Positions 46,164 to 54,735 of a stretch of DNA of 64,000 bases are shown here, one piece after another. The stretch covers positions 1,984,001-2,048,000 of the forward strand of contig NZ_CP159342.1 of assembly GCF_040499845.1 (NCBI RefSeq), given 5' to 3'. The stretch is from Micromonospora sp. CCTCC AA 2012012 (GTDB lineage Bacteria > Actinomycetota > Actinomycetes > Mycobacteriales > Micromonosporaceae). The first letter of the stretch is position 1, and every line of letters begins with the position of its first letter. The position numbers were made by a program, and so were the translations under genes. The notes beneath the pieces are model-generated. The model was not told the origin of the DNA. It saw only the letters and a list, made by a program, of their open reading frames with translations, and searched no databases.

Positions 46164-46502
46164 TCAGCGGGTGAGCGTGCCGGACTCGGTGGGCAGGCCG
46201 GCGGCCACCCAGTCCTCGATCCCCTCGGCGTACTTGCGCACGTCGGTGTAGCCGAGGGCGGTGAGCCGGTCGGCGACCCGGCCGCTGTTCGGGCAGGCCG
46301 GGTTGGAGCAGTACGTGACGATGGTCGCGTCCCGGTCCGGCAGCAGCTCGGCGGCCCGCTCGGCCACCTCGGCCTCGACCAGCGGGATGGCGCCGGGCAG
46401 GTGCTGCCGGGCGTGGTACTCGCCGCCGAGCGCGTCGACGACCGTGACGGTCCCGGCGTCGATGGCGGTACGCAACTCGTCGCGGCTGATGCGAGCGGTC
46501 AT
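46164..46502 (-). CDS. Rhodanese-like domain protein
   Basis: A single rhodanese domain of 112 residues. The sulfur-accepting loop is CSNPACPNSGR with the active Cys near residue 65; PGAIPLVEAE and YAEGIEDWVAAGLP are typical flanking motifs. It likely carries persulfide sulfur in the cytosol. It is divergent from a TetR gene only 34 bp away, and a TetR-type palindrome lies in that gap, so it is probably that repressor's target. Confidence 0.92.
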   Translation of the reverse strand: MTARISRDELRTAIDAGTVTVVDALGGEYHARQHLPGAIPLVEAEVAERAAELLPDRDATIVTYCSNPACPNSGRVADRLTALGYTDVRKYAEGIEDWVAAGLPTESGTLTR

Positions 46503-46520
46503 GACAGCCTCCAGATAAAA

Positions 46521-46568
46521 GGACTACAGTCCGGTTATGCCTCAGAACGATAGCGGACCGCAGTCCGC
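46521..46568. promoter_or_regulatory. Paired operator palindromes between rhodanese and tetR
   Basis: Two palindromes with related cores: GGACT-AC-AGTCC at 46521-46532 in the gap, and GCGGAC-CGCA-GTCCGC at 46553-46568 inside the first codons of the TetR gene. The layout suits autorepression plus control of the divergent rhodanese. Confidence 0.6.
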
Positions 46569-47184
46569 TTACGCCACTCCCCCGGTGGAACTCGTCGAGT
46601 TGCGTACGACACCGCCGCGCGAGCGGGCGGACGCGGCCCGCAACCGGGCCGCCGTGCTGGACGCCGCCGCGGCGCTCTTTCGCGAGCACGGGGTCGAGGC
46701 CGTCTCGATGGAGGCCGTGGCCGCCGCCGCCGGGGTGGGCAAGGGCACCCTGTTCCGGCGCTTCGGGGACCGGTCGGGGCTGGCCACGGCCCTGCTCGAC
46801 ACCCAGGAACGGGCCCTGCAGGAGGCCATCCTCTTCGGCCCCGCACCGCTCGGACCGGGCCCGGCCGCCGGGCCGCCGCCGTCGGCACGGGACCGGCTGG
46901 CGGCCTTCGTCGAGGCGTACCTGGACCATCTTCTCGACCACCTCGACCTGGTCCGGGTCTCGGAGACCGCCGCACCCGGCGCCCGCTACCGGATCGGGGC
47001 GTACCGGTTCTGGCACCGGCACGTGACCCTGCTCCTCGCGGGCCGTCCCGATCCGGCGGCCGACGCCCACTGCCTGCTCGCCACGCTCGCCGCCGAGCAC
47101 ATCCGGGCGATCCTGGACGACCTCGGGCCCGACCGGCTGCGCGCGGCGACGCTGCGGGTGGCCGACGCCCTGGCCGCCGGGTAG
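46537..47184 (+). CDS. TetR-family transcriptional regulator
   Basis: A regulator of 215 residues with an N-terminal HTH (ILDAAAALFREHG-like region followed by VSMEAVAAAAGVGKGTLFRRFGDR) and an all-alpha ligand domain. No ribosome binding site is evident before the ATG at 46537, so translation may be leaderless or start slightly downstream. It is divergent from the rhodanese gene and overlaps one of two operator-like palindromes. The effector is unknown. Confidence 0.9.
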   Translation: MPQNDSGPQSAYATPPVELVELRTTPPRERADAARNRAAVLDAAAALFREHGVEAVSMEAVAAAAGVGKGTLFRRFGDRSGLATALLDTQERALQEAILFGPAPLGPGPAAGPPPSARDRLAAFVEAYLDHLLDHLDLVRVSETAAPGARYRIGAYRFWHRHVTLLLAGRPDPAADAHCLLATLAAEHIRAILDDLGPDRLRAATLRVADALAAG

Positions 47185-47219
47185 CCGAGCGGCCCGGTGG
47201 CCTGCGTTACCGTGACGCG

Positions 47220-47813
47220 ATGACCACTCGAGCGACGCAGGCACGCGGACTGGAGACGCGACAGCGGGTGCTCGAGGCGGCGATGGCCGAGTTCACCCGG
47301 CACGGCGTGGACGGCGCCCGGATCAACCGGATCGCGCAGGAGGCCCGGGCGAGCAAGGAACGGATCTACGCCTGGTTCGGTGACAAGGACGCCCTCTTCG
47401 ACACCGTGATGCGGGTCGGACTCGAGGAGCTGTCCCGGGTCGTGCCGATCACCACCGACCTGGTGGACTACACGGTGCGCCTGCACGACACCTTCGCCGC
47501 CCGGCCGGAGCTGCAACGCATCGCGGCGTGGGCGTGGTTGCACGACCGGGAGCGGACCGAGGGGGTCTCGGCGGAGCGGGTGGCCGGCTACCGCCGCAAG
47601 GTCGAGGTCGTGCGGGACGCCCAACGGGCCGGGCTGGCCGATCCGGAGTGGTCGCCGCACCACCTGCTGGCGGCGCTGATCGCCCTGGCCACGTCCTGGC
47701 TGACGGCCCCCGTCGAGCTGCGCCGGGCGGCCGGCGACCGACCGGACGCGGACGAGATCACCCGGGAGCAGGTACGCCGCGCGGCGCAGCGGTTGGTCCA
47801 CCCCGCCCGCTGA
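47220..47813 (+). CDS. TetR-family transcriptional regulator
   Basis: A regulator of 197 residues. The N-terminal HTH is typical (RVLEAAMAEFTRHG, then INRIAQEARASKERIYAWFGDKDALFD). It lies 36 bp after another TetR gene and 110 bp before the DJ-1/SRPBCC gene. The promoter of that gene contains an inverted repeat at the expected repressor position, so this regulator is the likely controller (inference). Confidence 0.9.
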   Translation: MTTRATQARGLETRQRVLEAAMAEFTRHGVDGARINRIAQEARASKERIYAWFGDKDALFDTVMRVGLEELSRVVPITTDLVDYTVRLHDTFAARPELQRIAAWAWLHDRERTEGVSAERVAGYRRKVEVVRDAQRAGLADPEWSPHHLLAALIALATSWLTAPVELRRAAGDRPDADEITREQVRRAAQRLVHPAR

Positions 47814-47852
47814 CGCTCACCACCTCCGCACCCCGAAACCGAACCAGCGGGT

Positions 47853-47906
47853 TTGATATCGATGTGGTCGGGTGCTATACCTGAACCGAACCGTGTGGTT
47901 CGATTC
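47853..47906 (+). promoter_or_regulatory. Sigma70-type promoter with downstream operator for the DJ-1/SRPBCC gene
   Basis: TTGATA (47853-47858), a 17-base spacer and TATACC (47876-47881) form a close match to a housekeeping promoter, rare in such GC-rich DNA. Immediately downstream is the inverted repeat GAACCGAACC-gtgt-GGTTCGATTC (47883-47906, one mismatch), positioned to block initiation. Confidence 0.7.
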
Positions 47907-47922
47907 TGGGGAGGACAGCGCG

Positions 47923-49107
47923 ATGCCTGCTGTGTTGATGGTCCTGTCGGCGGCCGACCACTGGACGCTGCGCGACGGCACCCGGCATCCCACCGGCTAC
48001 TGGGCCGAGGAGGTCGCCGAACCGCACCGGCTCTTCCGGGCGGCCGGCTGGCGGGTCACCGTAGCCACCCCGGGCGGGGTGCCGCCGACGGTCGACCGGC
48101 TCAGCCTCCGCTTCCCGGCCGGCGCTCCCTGGCGGCTGCGCCGCTACCGCCGCCATCTCGCCGCCCACGCCGAGGAGTTCGGCAGCCCCCGCGACCTGTC
48201 CGAGCTGGACCCCACCGACTACGACGCGGTCTTCTATCCCGGCGGGCACGGCCCGATGGAGGACCTCGCCGTCGACCCGGTCTCCGGCGCCCTGCTGACG
48301 CGCGCGCTGCACGCCGGCATGCCGGTGGCCCTGCTGTGCCACGCCCCGGCGGCGACCCTGGCCGCGACCGACGCGGACGGCCGCTGGCCGTTCACCGGTT
48401 ACACCCTGACCGGCCTGTCGAACCGGGAGGAGCTGCTCAACCGGTTCGCCCGCAAGGCACCCTGGCTGCTGGAGGACCAGCTCGTGACGCGGGGCGCCCG
48501 CTACGTCCGGGGGCGCGTCCCACTGCGCCCGTTCGTGACCGTGGACCGCAACCTCTACACCGGCCAGAACCCCGCCTCATCCGTACGCCTCACCCGCCGG
48601 CTGATCGCCGACCACAGCGCCGCCCCGGCCCTCGCCGTCCGGGTCAGCCGCGTCGTCGCGGCCCCGCCCGAGCGGGTCTACGCCCTGCTCAGCGACATCA
48701 CCCGGATGGGCGAGTGGAGCCCCGAGACGTACGCGGCGCGGTGGCGTGAACCCGGCCGGCGGTTCACCGGCAGCAACCGCATCGGTCGGTTCTACCGGTG
48801 GCGCATGACGGCGACGGTCACCGAGGCGGCACCGGGGCGCGCCTTCGCGTTCACCACCGCCTGGCCGTCCTCGTCGTCCTGGCGTTACGCGCTCGAACCG
48901 GTCGACGGCGGCACCCGGATCACCGAGTCGGTGACCCGGGCGGCGCCGCAGCTGCCCCTGGTCCGCGCGATCCAGCGGGTGGTGGGGGTCCGGGACCGCG
49001 CCGCGCACCTGCGCGCCGGCATGGCCACCACCCTGGAGCGGCTGGACGCGGCACTGCGGCGCGAGGACGGCGACCGCACCCGGACCGTTCCGCCCGCCTC
49101 GCGGTGA
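47923..49107 (+). CDS. DJ-1/PfpI-like domain fused to SRPBCC (polyketide cyclase-like) domain
   Basis: A protein of 394 residues with two parts. Residues 1 to about 225 form a DJ-1/PfpI fold: YPGGHGPMEDLA, and the nucleophile elbow Cys in ALLCHAPAATLA. Residues from about 235 to 385 form an SRPBCC domain (VSRVVAAPPERVYALLSDITRMGEWSP, and WRYALEPVDGGTRITESV) that could bind a hydrophobic ligand. The first part resembles glyoxalase or chaperone-type Hsp31 proteins. I do not know this fusion from characterised systems. The ATG at 47923 follows GGGGAGGA; an earlier ATG at 47872 would lie inside the promoter. Confidence 0.88.
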   Translation: MPAVLMVLSAADHWTLRDGTRHPTGYWAEEVAEPHRLFRAAGWRVTVATPGGVPPTVDRLSLRFPAGAPWRLRRYRRHLAAHAEEFGSPRDLSELDPTDYDAVFYPGGHGPMEDLAVDPVSGALLTRALHAGMPVALLCHAPAATLAATDADGRWPFTGYTLTGLSNREELLNRFARKAPWLLEDQLVTRGARYVRGRVPLRPFVTVDRNLYTGQNPASSVRLTRRLIADHSAAPALAVRVSRVVAAPPERVYALLSDITRMGEWSPETYAARWREPGRRFTGSNRIGRFYRWRMTATVTEAAPGRAFAFTTAWPSSSSWRYALEPVDGGTRITESVTRAAPQLPLVRAIQRVVGVRDRAAHLRAGMATTLERLDAALRREDGDRTRTVPPASR

Positions 49108-49111
49108 CACG

Positions 49112-49147
49112 CCCGCCGGCCGGCCGCGTGCGCGCCCGGCCGGCGGG
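49112..49147 (+). terminator. Terminator hairpin after the DJ-1/SRPBCC gene
   Basis: A perfect 12-bp stem (CCCGCCGGCCGG at 49112-49123, complement at 49136-49147) with a 12-base loop starts five bases past the stop codon. Confidence 0.75.
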
Positions 49148-49209
49148 TACCGGCACGGGACGCGTCCGGAGTCGAGCGGTGCCGCGCTCCGGCGGGTGGC
49201 GACCAGACC

Positions 49210-49490
49210 CCACCCGATCGAAACGGGGAGCGCGACCACGATGACGCGGGCCGCGGCGGTCGTCCACCGCCACGTCGCTGACCGGCCGGCCGCGCAGCGG
49301 GATCCGGGCCAGGGTGGCGCCGGTCAGGTCGTACACCGGGACGGTGGAACCGGTGACGGCCGCGACGGTCCCCGCGACGCCGACCGCGACGCGGCTGGCC
49401 GCGCCCCCGCGCCGCCACCGGCCGGTGCCGTCGAACACCAGCACGGCACCCGCCCCTCCCCCGATCGTGGTGACCTTCCGGACCGGCGGC
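49210..49490 (-). pseudogene. Possible remnant of a beta-propeller-like gene
   Basis: The stretch between two terminators has one leftward frame that reads like repeat-propeller protein (KVTTIGGGAGAVLVFDGTG, then VYDLTGATLARIPLRGRPV and VSDVAVDD). The frame breaks near 49240-49255 and has no start codon or ribosome site. The best explanation is a decayed fragment with a frameshift, but chance coding-like composition in GC-rich DNA cannot be excluded. The rest of the 49,108-49,569 gap holds only hairpins. Confidence 0.3.
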
Positions 49491-49522
49491 GGGTGCTGCG
49501 CCGCCACCCCCGGACACGCCGC

Positions 49523-49554
49523 GGTGGGTGCCGGCCGGTCGGCCGACACCCACC
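49523..49554 (-). terminator. Terminator hairpin after the secreted-protein gene
   Basis: A 14-bp stem (49523-49536 with 49541-49554, one G-U wobble in the leftward transcript) and a 4-base loop lie 16 bases past the stop codon of the leftward gene. Confidence 0.75.
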
Positions 49555-49569
49555 ACGGTGAACGGCCTG

Positions 49570-50832
49570 TCAGGCGGTCATCACCAGGTAGTTCTCCAGC
49601 ACCCCGATGCTCGGCCCACCGAGCACCTGGGACACCGAGTACGTCGCCGAGCCGTAGGCCGGGACCGGGATGACGCACTCCTTGGTCTTGGCCGGCGTGC
49701 CCGCGGGCATGTCCACACTGGTCCACGCCGCGGCCGCGCCGTTGACGCTGCACCGGTGCGCGAAGCGCACGTTGCCGCCCGTGTCGCCCTGGCGCAGGAC
49801 GTAGCGGACCGTGTGCGCCACGCCGGTGTTGTTGGTGATCCGGCCGGTGTTGGTCTCCACCACACCCCAGTTGGCCAGGTTGCCGGTGGTGCCGTCGCTG
49901 TTGCGCGGGTCGAGTTCGAACGGGTTGATCTCGGTGAGCGTGAAGCTGCTCGACGACAGCGGCATCCACACCGAGAGCATGTCGTTGCCGATGGCGGCCG
50001 GCTTGCGGGACGGGGTCGCGTTGGTGGTCCACCGGTCGCGGGTGACGCCGCCGTAGCTGACCGGGAAGTTCTGGTTCAGCGGGGTCGAGGCGTCGATGGT
50101 GTAGTCGATGTTCTGCGCGACCACCTCGTTGGCGTGCCGGTTGACGCCGTACGGCACGGTCACCCGCCCGTCGTAGACCTTGCGGTCGTTGTGCAGCCCG
50201 TCCCCGTTGTCGGCCCCCCGGTAGGGCAGCGCGGCGGCGGCCGACGCGGTGGGCAGGGCGCTGAAGACACCGACCTTGACGAAGACCGCGCCGCCGACGC
50301 AGGAGCTGACCACCCGGGTGGTGTTCAGGTCGATCGCGCCGGTGAAGAAGGCGTTCGCCGGGGCGGTCGCGGTGAACAGCCACGCGCTGGTGTTGCGGGG
50401 CAGCGACTTCGCCGTCTCGGCGCCGTTGCCGTTGAGCATCGTGGCCAGCGGCGCGGCGGCGCCCACGCCGGCACCCGGGTAGGTGCCGTAGCCCTTGCGG
50501 TCGACCTTGAAGGTGAGGTCGCAGCCGGAGGTGTTCTGCAGCAGGATGCCGTAGACGAACGGGGTGCCGCTGTAGTTGCCGTGCTCGAAGAAGACCCGGT
50601 GGGCGCCGGGGTCGAGCGAGCCGCGGTAGATCAGGTCCCGGTCGGTGTCCTCGCCGTAGAGCAGCCGTTCCGGGGCGTTGAGGAAGGTCAGGGTGCGTAC
50701 GCCCTCGACAGCGGTGTACCCGACCGCGGCCGGCGCGGGCGCCGCCATCGCCGGCGCGGCGGTGCCCGTCAGCCCCGCCAGCATGCCGGCCGCGGCGAAC
50801 AGCCCGACGCGCGCGCGATTGCGCAGAAACAT
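49570..50832 (-). CDS. Secreted protein of unknown function
   Basis: A protein of 420 residues with a clear Sec signal peptide: RNRAR, a hydrophobic core to about residue 25, and an AMA cleavage site near residue 30. The mature part is rich in Thr, Ser, Asn and Gly and looks beta-sheet rich, with only four clear Cys that could pair after export. I recognise no catalytic motif and no family. It has its own terminator, and its GAGGGG ribosome site lies about 12 bases before the ATG. It is probably an extracellular structural or binding protein. Confidence 0.8.
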   Translation of the reverse strand: MFLRNRARVGLFAAAGMLAGLTGTAAPAMAAPAPAAVGYTAVEGVRTLTFLNAPERLLYGEDTDRDLIYRGSLDPGAHRVFFEHGNYSGTPFVYGILLQNTSGCDLTFKVDRKGYGTYPGAGVGAAAPLATMLNGNGAETAKSLPRNTSAWLFTATAPANAFFTGAIDLNTTRVVSSCVGGAVFVKVGVFSALPTASAAAALPYRGADNGDGLHNDRKVYDGRVTVPYGVNRHANEVVAQNIDYTIDASTPLNQNFPVSYGGVTRDRWTTNATPSRKPAAIGNDMLSVWMPLSSSSFTLTEINPFELDPRNSDGTTGNLANWGVVETNTGRITNNTGVAHTVRYVLRQGDTGGNVRFAHRCSVNGAAAAWTSVDMPAGTPAKTKECVIPVPAYGSATYSVSQVLGGPSIGVLENYLVMTA

Positions 50833-51057
50833 GGAGGTCCCCTCGGATCGTGCGTCCGGACGCGATGAGGTGCGTACGGCGGACGCGGACGGTCGTCCCG
50901 GCGACGCCCCGAGGCGGGGGCGGAGGCCGGGCGACGGATCAGTCCCGCCCAGCCTCGCGCGGACCGGCGGGCTTTGCCAGAGCCGTTCTCGGCACGTCGT
51001 CGCGCTCGCGTAACGATCGGTTGACGGTGCCCGCCCGGGCGGTCCACGGCCGCTCAG

Positions 51058-51660
51058 TCAGCGGGGTGACGGCGGGTCGGGGAGGCGGGGTGCGGCGGCA
51101 CCGCCGTCGCGCAGCACGAGGTCGAGCAGGCTCTCGACGAGCTGCGCGTCCAGCGCGCCGCCGCTGATGACGCGGCGGTAGACGATGGTGCCGGCCCAGA
51201 CGTCCTGCACCAGGTCGGTGTCCACGTCGGAGGGGAGGTCGCCCCGGTCGGCGGCGCGGTGCAGGGCGGCGGCGACGAACTCCCGCTTGCGGCGCAGGAA
51301 GCGTGCGCGCAGGTGCTCCAGGAGGGTGGGGTCGGTGGCGCAGTCGGAGGCGAGCGCGGGCAGCGCGAGGTCGAAGGCGTGGCCGGTGTAGTTGTCCATC
51401 GTCATCTGCACCGCCCGGCGCAGCTCGCGGCGGCTGTCGCCCACGTCGGGGATCTCCTCCGCCTCGAAGACCGCCGCCAACGCGTCCACCGCCAGCTCCT
51501 CCTTGCCGCTCCACCAGCGGTAGATGGTCGCCTTGCCCACCTTCGCCCGGGCGGCCACCGCCTCCACGGTGAGCCCGCGATAGCCGATCTCCGTCAGCAC
51601 CTCCCGGGTGGCGGCGAGGATGGCGTCGGCGGAGCGGGGACCGCGCGGTGTGACAGTCAT
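51058..51660 (-). CDS. TetR-family transcriptional regulator
   Basis: A repressor of 200 residues with HTH region AILAATREVLTEIGYRGLTVEAVAARAKVGKATIYRWW and a TetR C-terminal ligand domain. It is divergent from an acetoacetate-decarboxylase-like gene across 88 bp that contain two matching palindromes, so it very likely represses itself and that operon. The chosen ATG at 51660 has no clear ribosome site; the longer in-frame extension upstream would cover both operators and is less likely. Confidence 0.92.
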   Translation of the reverse strand: MTVTPRGPRSADAILAATREVLTEIGYRGLTVEAVAARAKVGKATIYRWWSGKEELAVDALAAVFEAEEIPDVGDSRRELRRAVQMTMDNYTGHAFDLALPALASDCATDPTLLEHLRARFLRRKREFVAAALHRAADRGDLPSDVDTDLVQDVWAGTIVYRRVISGGALDAQLVESLLDLVLRDGGAAAPRLPDPPSPR

Positions 51661-51666
51661 AACCGA

Positions 51667-51733
51667 AACGATACGTCTCGTTGCGCTCACCCGACCAGCC
51701 CGACTACGGTCCCAGCGAGACGATACGTATCGT
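51667..51733. promoter_or_regulatory. Two TetR operators between tetR and the acetoacetate-decarboxylase-like gene
   Basis: AACGATACGTCTCGTT (51667-51682) is a near-perfect palindrome and ACGATACGTATCGT (51720-51733) is perfect. They share the core ACGATACGT and lie next to the start of each divergent gene. Confidence 0.8.
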
Positions 51734-51748
51734 TCCGAAGGAGGACGC

Positions 51749-52534
51749 ATGCCCACCGGATACAGCCTTCCGCTGTCCCCCCGTGGTACCGCCGGACTGG
51801 TCGAACCGCCCCCGTGGCACTACGCCGGCGACCTGCTCGCCGTCGAGTTCTGGACCGACCCGGCCGAGGCCGCCGCGACCCTGCCGCCCACCCTGACCGT
51901 CGACCCGGACACCGCCGGACGCGGCCTGGCCCTCTTCATCGACTGGCAGTACGCCGGCCGGGACATCGACCAGCTCCAGCCCGCGCGCAGCCAGTACCGG
52001 GAGTTCATGGTCCTGCTCGACGCGCGGCACGGGCAGCGGGCCGTGGCCTGGTGCCCGTACATCTACGTCGACAACGACGCCGCGCTGGCCCGGGGCTGGA
52101 TCCAGGGGTTCCCCAAGAAGATGGCAGACGTGCACCAGACGCGGATCTTCGCCGCGCCCGGGCCCGCGTCACCGCGCCTCGCACCCGGCGGCCGGTTCGC
52201 CGCCGACGCCAGCGTGGCCGGTCACCATCTGGCCCGCGCCGAGGTGACCCTGCGCACGCCGGTGACCGAACCCGAACGGCTCCTGGCACGTCCGACGGTC
52301 AACCGGCGCTACTTCCCCCAGCTCGCGGCGGGCCGCCACGATGTCCCGGCCGTCGACGAGCTGGTGCTGGCCGCCTTCGACGACCTGCACCTCGTGGACG
52401 CCTGGGCCGGCGAGGGGCACCTGGAGTTCCTTCCCGTGCCGCACGAGGAACTGGGCGCCCTCGCCCCCGTCCGGACCGGCCTGGGCGTGCGCGCCTCGCT
52501 GAGCTACACGGTCAACGACCTCATTACGCTGTGA
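51749..52534 (+). CDS. Acetoacetate decarboxylase family protein
   Basis: A protein of 261 residues of the acetoacetate decarboxylase (ADC) superfamily. The catalytic Schiff-base lysine should be in GFPKKMADV near residue 127; YREFMVLLDAR and WCPYIYVDND are typical flanks. Members decarboxylate or dehydrate 2- or 3-oxo acids. The ATG follows GAAGGAGG. It forms a small operon with the hydrolase 78 bp downstream, under the divergent TetR. The substrate is unknown. Confidence 0.88.
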   Translation: MPTGYSLPLSPRGTAGLVEPPPWHYAGDLLAVEFWTDPAEAAATLPPTLTVDPDTAGRGLALFIDWQYAGRDIDQLQPARSQYREFMVLLDARHGQRAVAWCPYIYVDNDAALARGWIQGFPKKMADVHQTRIFAAPGPASPRLAPGGRFAADASVAGHHLARAEVTLRTPVTEPERLLARPTVNRRYFPQLAAGRHDVPAVDELVLAAFDDLHLVDAWAGEGHLEFLPVPHEELGALAPVRTGLGVRASLSYTVNDLITL

Positions 52535-52612
52535 CCGGTGGCTGCCCGGCGGACCGGGCGGGTCCAACGACCGGTCCGGTCCGCCGGCGCACCCCACCGA
52601 TGGGAGGAGAGC

Positions 52613-53416
52613 ATGACCGACGTCGGATGGCGCCCCTTCGCGACCCCGCTGCACTATCTGGGACTGCCCGCCAGCCTCGCCCCGCCGATCTGGCGGGAGG
52701 GCCGGATCCGCGCGGAGCTGGCCGCCCTGCGGTCGCACCGCCCCGCCCCGCCGGCGCCGCCGGAACCCGGCTCCCCGGTGCTGGTCGTGCCGGGCTTCGC
52801 CGCCGGGGACGAGCGGGTGGCGCTGCTGCGCGACTGGCTGCGCGAGGGTGGCTGGGACGCCCGACCGACCGGGCTCACCGACGGGCGGCGCTGCTCCAGC
52901 CGGGACCTCGCGGTCGTCGAGGAGGCGCTGCTGCGCGTGCACGCCGAGACCGGCCGACCGGTCACCCTCGTCGGGCACAGTCGGGGCGGCCTCTTCGCCA
53001 AGGTCCTCGCCGTGCGGCACCCGACCCGGGTACGGGCGCTGGTGACCCTCGGGGCACCGTTGACCGACCCGTTCGGGATACATCTGGCCGTCCGGCTGCT
53101 GACCATGTGGATGGCCACGATGACCCGGCTCGGACGCCGCGACTGGGTCCGCAACTGCCCCTTCGGCGACTGCTGCCGGCAGGTCCACGACGACGTCCTG
53201 GCCTCCGCGCCGGCCCGGGTGCCGTTCACCTCGATCGCCAGTCGCAGCGACGGCATCGTGTCCTGGCACGCCTCGCAGGACCCCGGCGCCCGCTGCGTCA
53301 CGGTGGACAGTTCCCACGGCGGGCTGGTCGCCCACCCGGAGGTCTGGGCAGCGATCGCCGAGGCGCTGGACGCACCCGTCACGACGACGGGCGGTGACGC
53401 GGCGGGACGGCGTTGA
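52613..53416 (+). CDS. Alpha/beta hydrolase (lipase-like)
   Basis: A hydrolase of 267 residues with the nucleophile elbow GHSRGG near residue 123, an acid residue likely in SRSDGIV, and the catalytic His in DSSHGGLVAHPEV. It has no signal peptide. The ATG at 52613 follows GGGAGGAG. It is cotranscribed with the ADC-family gene, suggesting joint catabolism of an ester or lactone whose acid product the ADC enzyme processes (inference). Confidence 0.87.
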   Translation: MTDVGWRPFATPLHYLGLPASLAPPIWREGRIRAELAALRSHRPAPPAPPEPGSPVLVVPGFAAGDERVALLRDWLREGGWDARPTGLTDGRRCSSRDLAVVEEALLRVHAETGRPVTLVGHSRGGLFAKVLAVRHPTRVRALVTLGAPLTDPFGIHLAVRLLTMWMATMTRLGRRDWVRNCPFGDCCRQVHDDVLASAPARVPFTSIASRSDGIVSWHASQDPGARCVTVDSSHGGLVAHPEVWAAIAEALDAPVTTTGGDAAGRR

Positions 53417-53466
53417 CGCCGACCCGGTCGGCATGACCGCCGTCAGCTCCGCCGGTGGCGGTCGTG

Positions 53467-54735
53467 TCACGGTCGGCCGAGGCGACGTTGGATGTCCACG
53501 GTGGCGTACCGGCGCAGCCAGGCGGTCAGGGCCGGCTCACGCTCGCGCCACAGCCGCAGGTTCAGGTCCAGCATCAGCTCGCCCAGCCACCCAGCGTCGG
53601 CGTCGGCCAGCACGCGGGCGTTCCACATCAGGACCAGTCGCCCGAGGGGCGCGTCGGAGGGACGCACCACCACGTAGTCGTCGCCGGGCATCAGCCCACC
53701 GACCACCCAGCTGACCGCCTGGCCGGCGCCCACCAGCGCCCGGATCACCGTCGTGTCCGCGGCGACGTGCAGGGTGTGCGGCGCGAAGCCGTAGCGTCGG
53801 CAGAGCCGCAGTTCCTCCTCGCGGATGAGCGGGTCCGGGTCCACCACCCACTCCTCGCCTGCGAGGTCGGCCATCCGCAGCCCGGCCCGGCCGGCCGCCC
53901 AGTGCCCGGCTCCGGCGGCCACCGCGTACGGGGCGGCGAGCAGGGACCGCATCCGGACCGGCCCTCGACCGTGCGGCGGCACCGGTCCCGTCGACCAGCC
54001 GTAGAAGAGGTCCAGGTCGTCGGTGCGCATCCGGTGCACCGCCATCGGCAGCGGCACCTGCTCCAGTTGCCAGGCGGTGGCGGGTACGGACGCGCGGAGG
54101 CGGGTGATCACCTGTTGCGGGGAGATCAGGCCGAAGGCCAGTCTCAGCCGCTCGGGCAGCCGGGGCACCGGAGGTGGCGGTGCCCCGGTGGGACGCCGGG
54201 GGGTGACCGCCCGGCCGAGGACGGCGTCGACCCGGGCGGCGCCGGCGAGCAGGACGTGCCCGGCGGGGGTGACCGTCGCGACGCGGGCGCCGCGCTCCAG
54301 CAGCGCGACGCCGACCACCCGGTGCAGCCGGTCGATCCGGCGGGAGACCGCCGGCCGGGCCAGCCGCAGCTCCCGGGCGGCGGCGGTGACCCCACCGTGC
54401 TCGTGGACCGCGCGCAGCACCGCCAGGTCCGACCAGGTGACCGAGTCGGGGGTGGCCGGCGGGGCCGCAGGGTCGCCGTCGACGGCCCGGGCCCGGCGTA
54501 CGGCGGCGGTCCAGAGTTCGTCGGCCCGGGCGGCGGCGGCCAGCAGGACCTGGCCGGCAGGGGTCGGCTCGCAGTGGTTCGGGGTCCGCACGAGCAGCGG
54601 GGTGCCGAGCCGGCGTTCCAGGCGCGCGATCCGCCGGGACAGGGCCGGCCGGGTCCGGTCCAGCGCCGCGGCCGCCGCCGTGACCGAGCCGTACCGCGCC
54701 GCCGCGCGCACCGCGTGCAGATCCTGCCACTCCAT
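53467..54735 (-). CDS. LysR-type regulator with two tandem HTH domains
   Basis: A regulator of 422 residues, about 120 longer than usual LysR proteins. Two winged-HTH domains follow each other: residues 1-65 (LHAVRAAARYGSVTAAAAALDRTRPALSRRIARLERRLG) and about 98-160 (LAVLRAVHEHGGVTAAARELRLARPAVSRRIDRLHRVVG). One substrate-binding domain follows (about 190-400). Both HTHs look intact. It is divergent from a PucR-type gene across 186 bp. The duplication may allow binding to two half sites by one chain. Confidence 0.88.
   Translation of the reverse strand: MEWQDLHAVRAAARYGSVTAAAAALDRTRPALSRRIARLERRLGTPLLVRTPNHCEPTPAGQVLLAAAARADELWTAAVRRARAVDGDPAAPPATPDSVTWSDLAVLRAVHEHGGVTAAARELRLARPAVSRRIDRLHRVVGVALLERGARVATVTPAGHVLLAGAARVDAVLGRAVTPRRPTGAPPPPVPRLPERLRLAFGLISPQQVITRLRASVPATAWQLEQVPLPMAVHRMRTDDLDLFYGWSTGPVPPHGRGPVRMRSLLAAPYAVAAGAGHWAAGRAGLRMADLAGEEWVVDPDPLIREEELRLCRRYGFAPHTLHVAADTTVIRALVGAGQAVSWVVGGLMPGDDYVVVRPSDAPLGRLVLMWNARVLADADAGWLGELMLDLNLRLWREREPALTAWLRRYATVDIQRRLGRP

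Noticed and set aside
53436..53460. Hairpin between the convergent hydrolase and tandem-HTH LysR genes
   Set aside because: The stem is only about 7 bp with a long loop, too weak to call a terminator.
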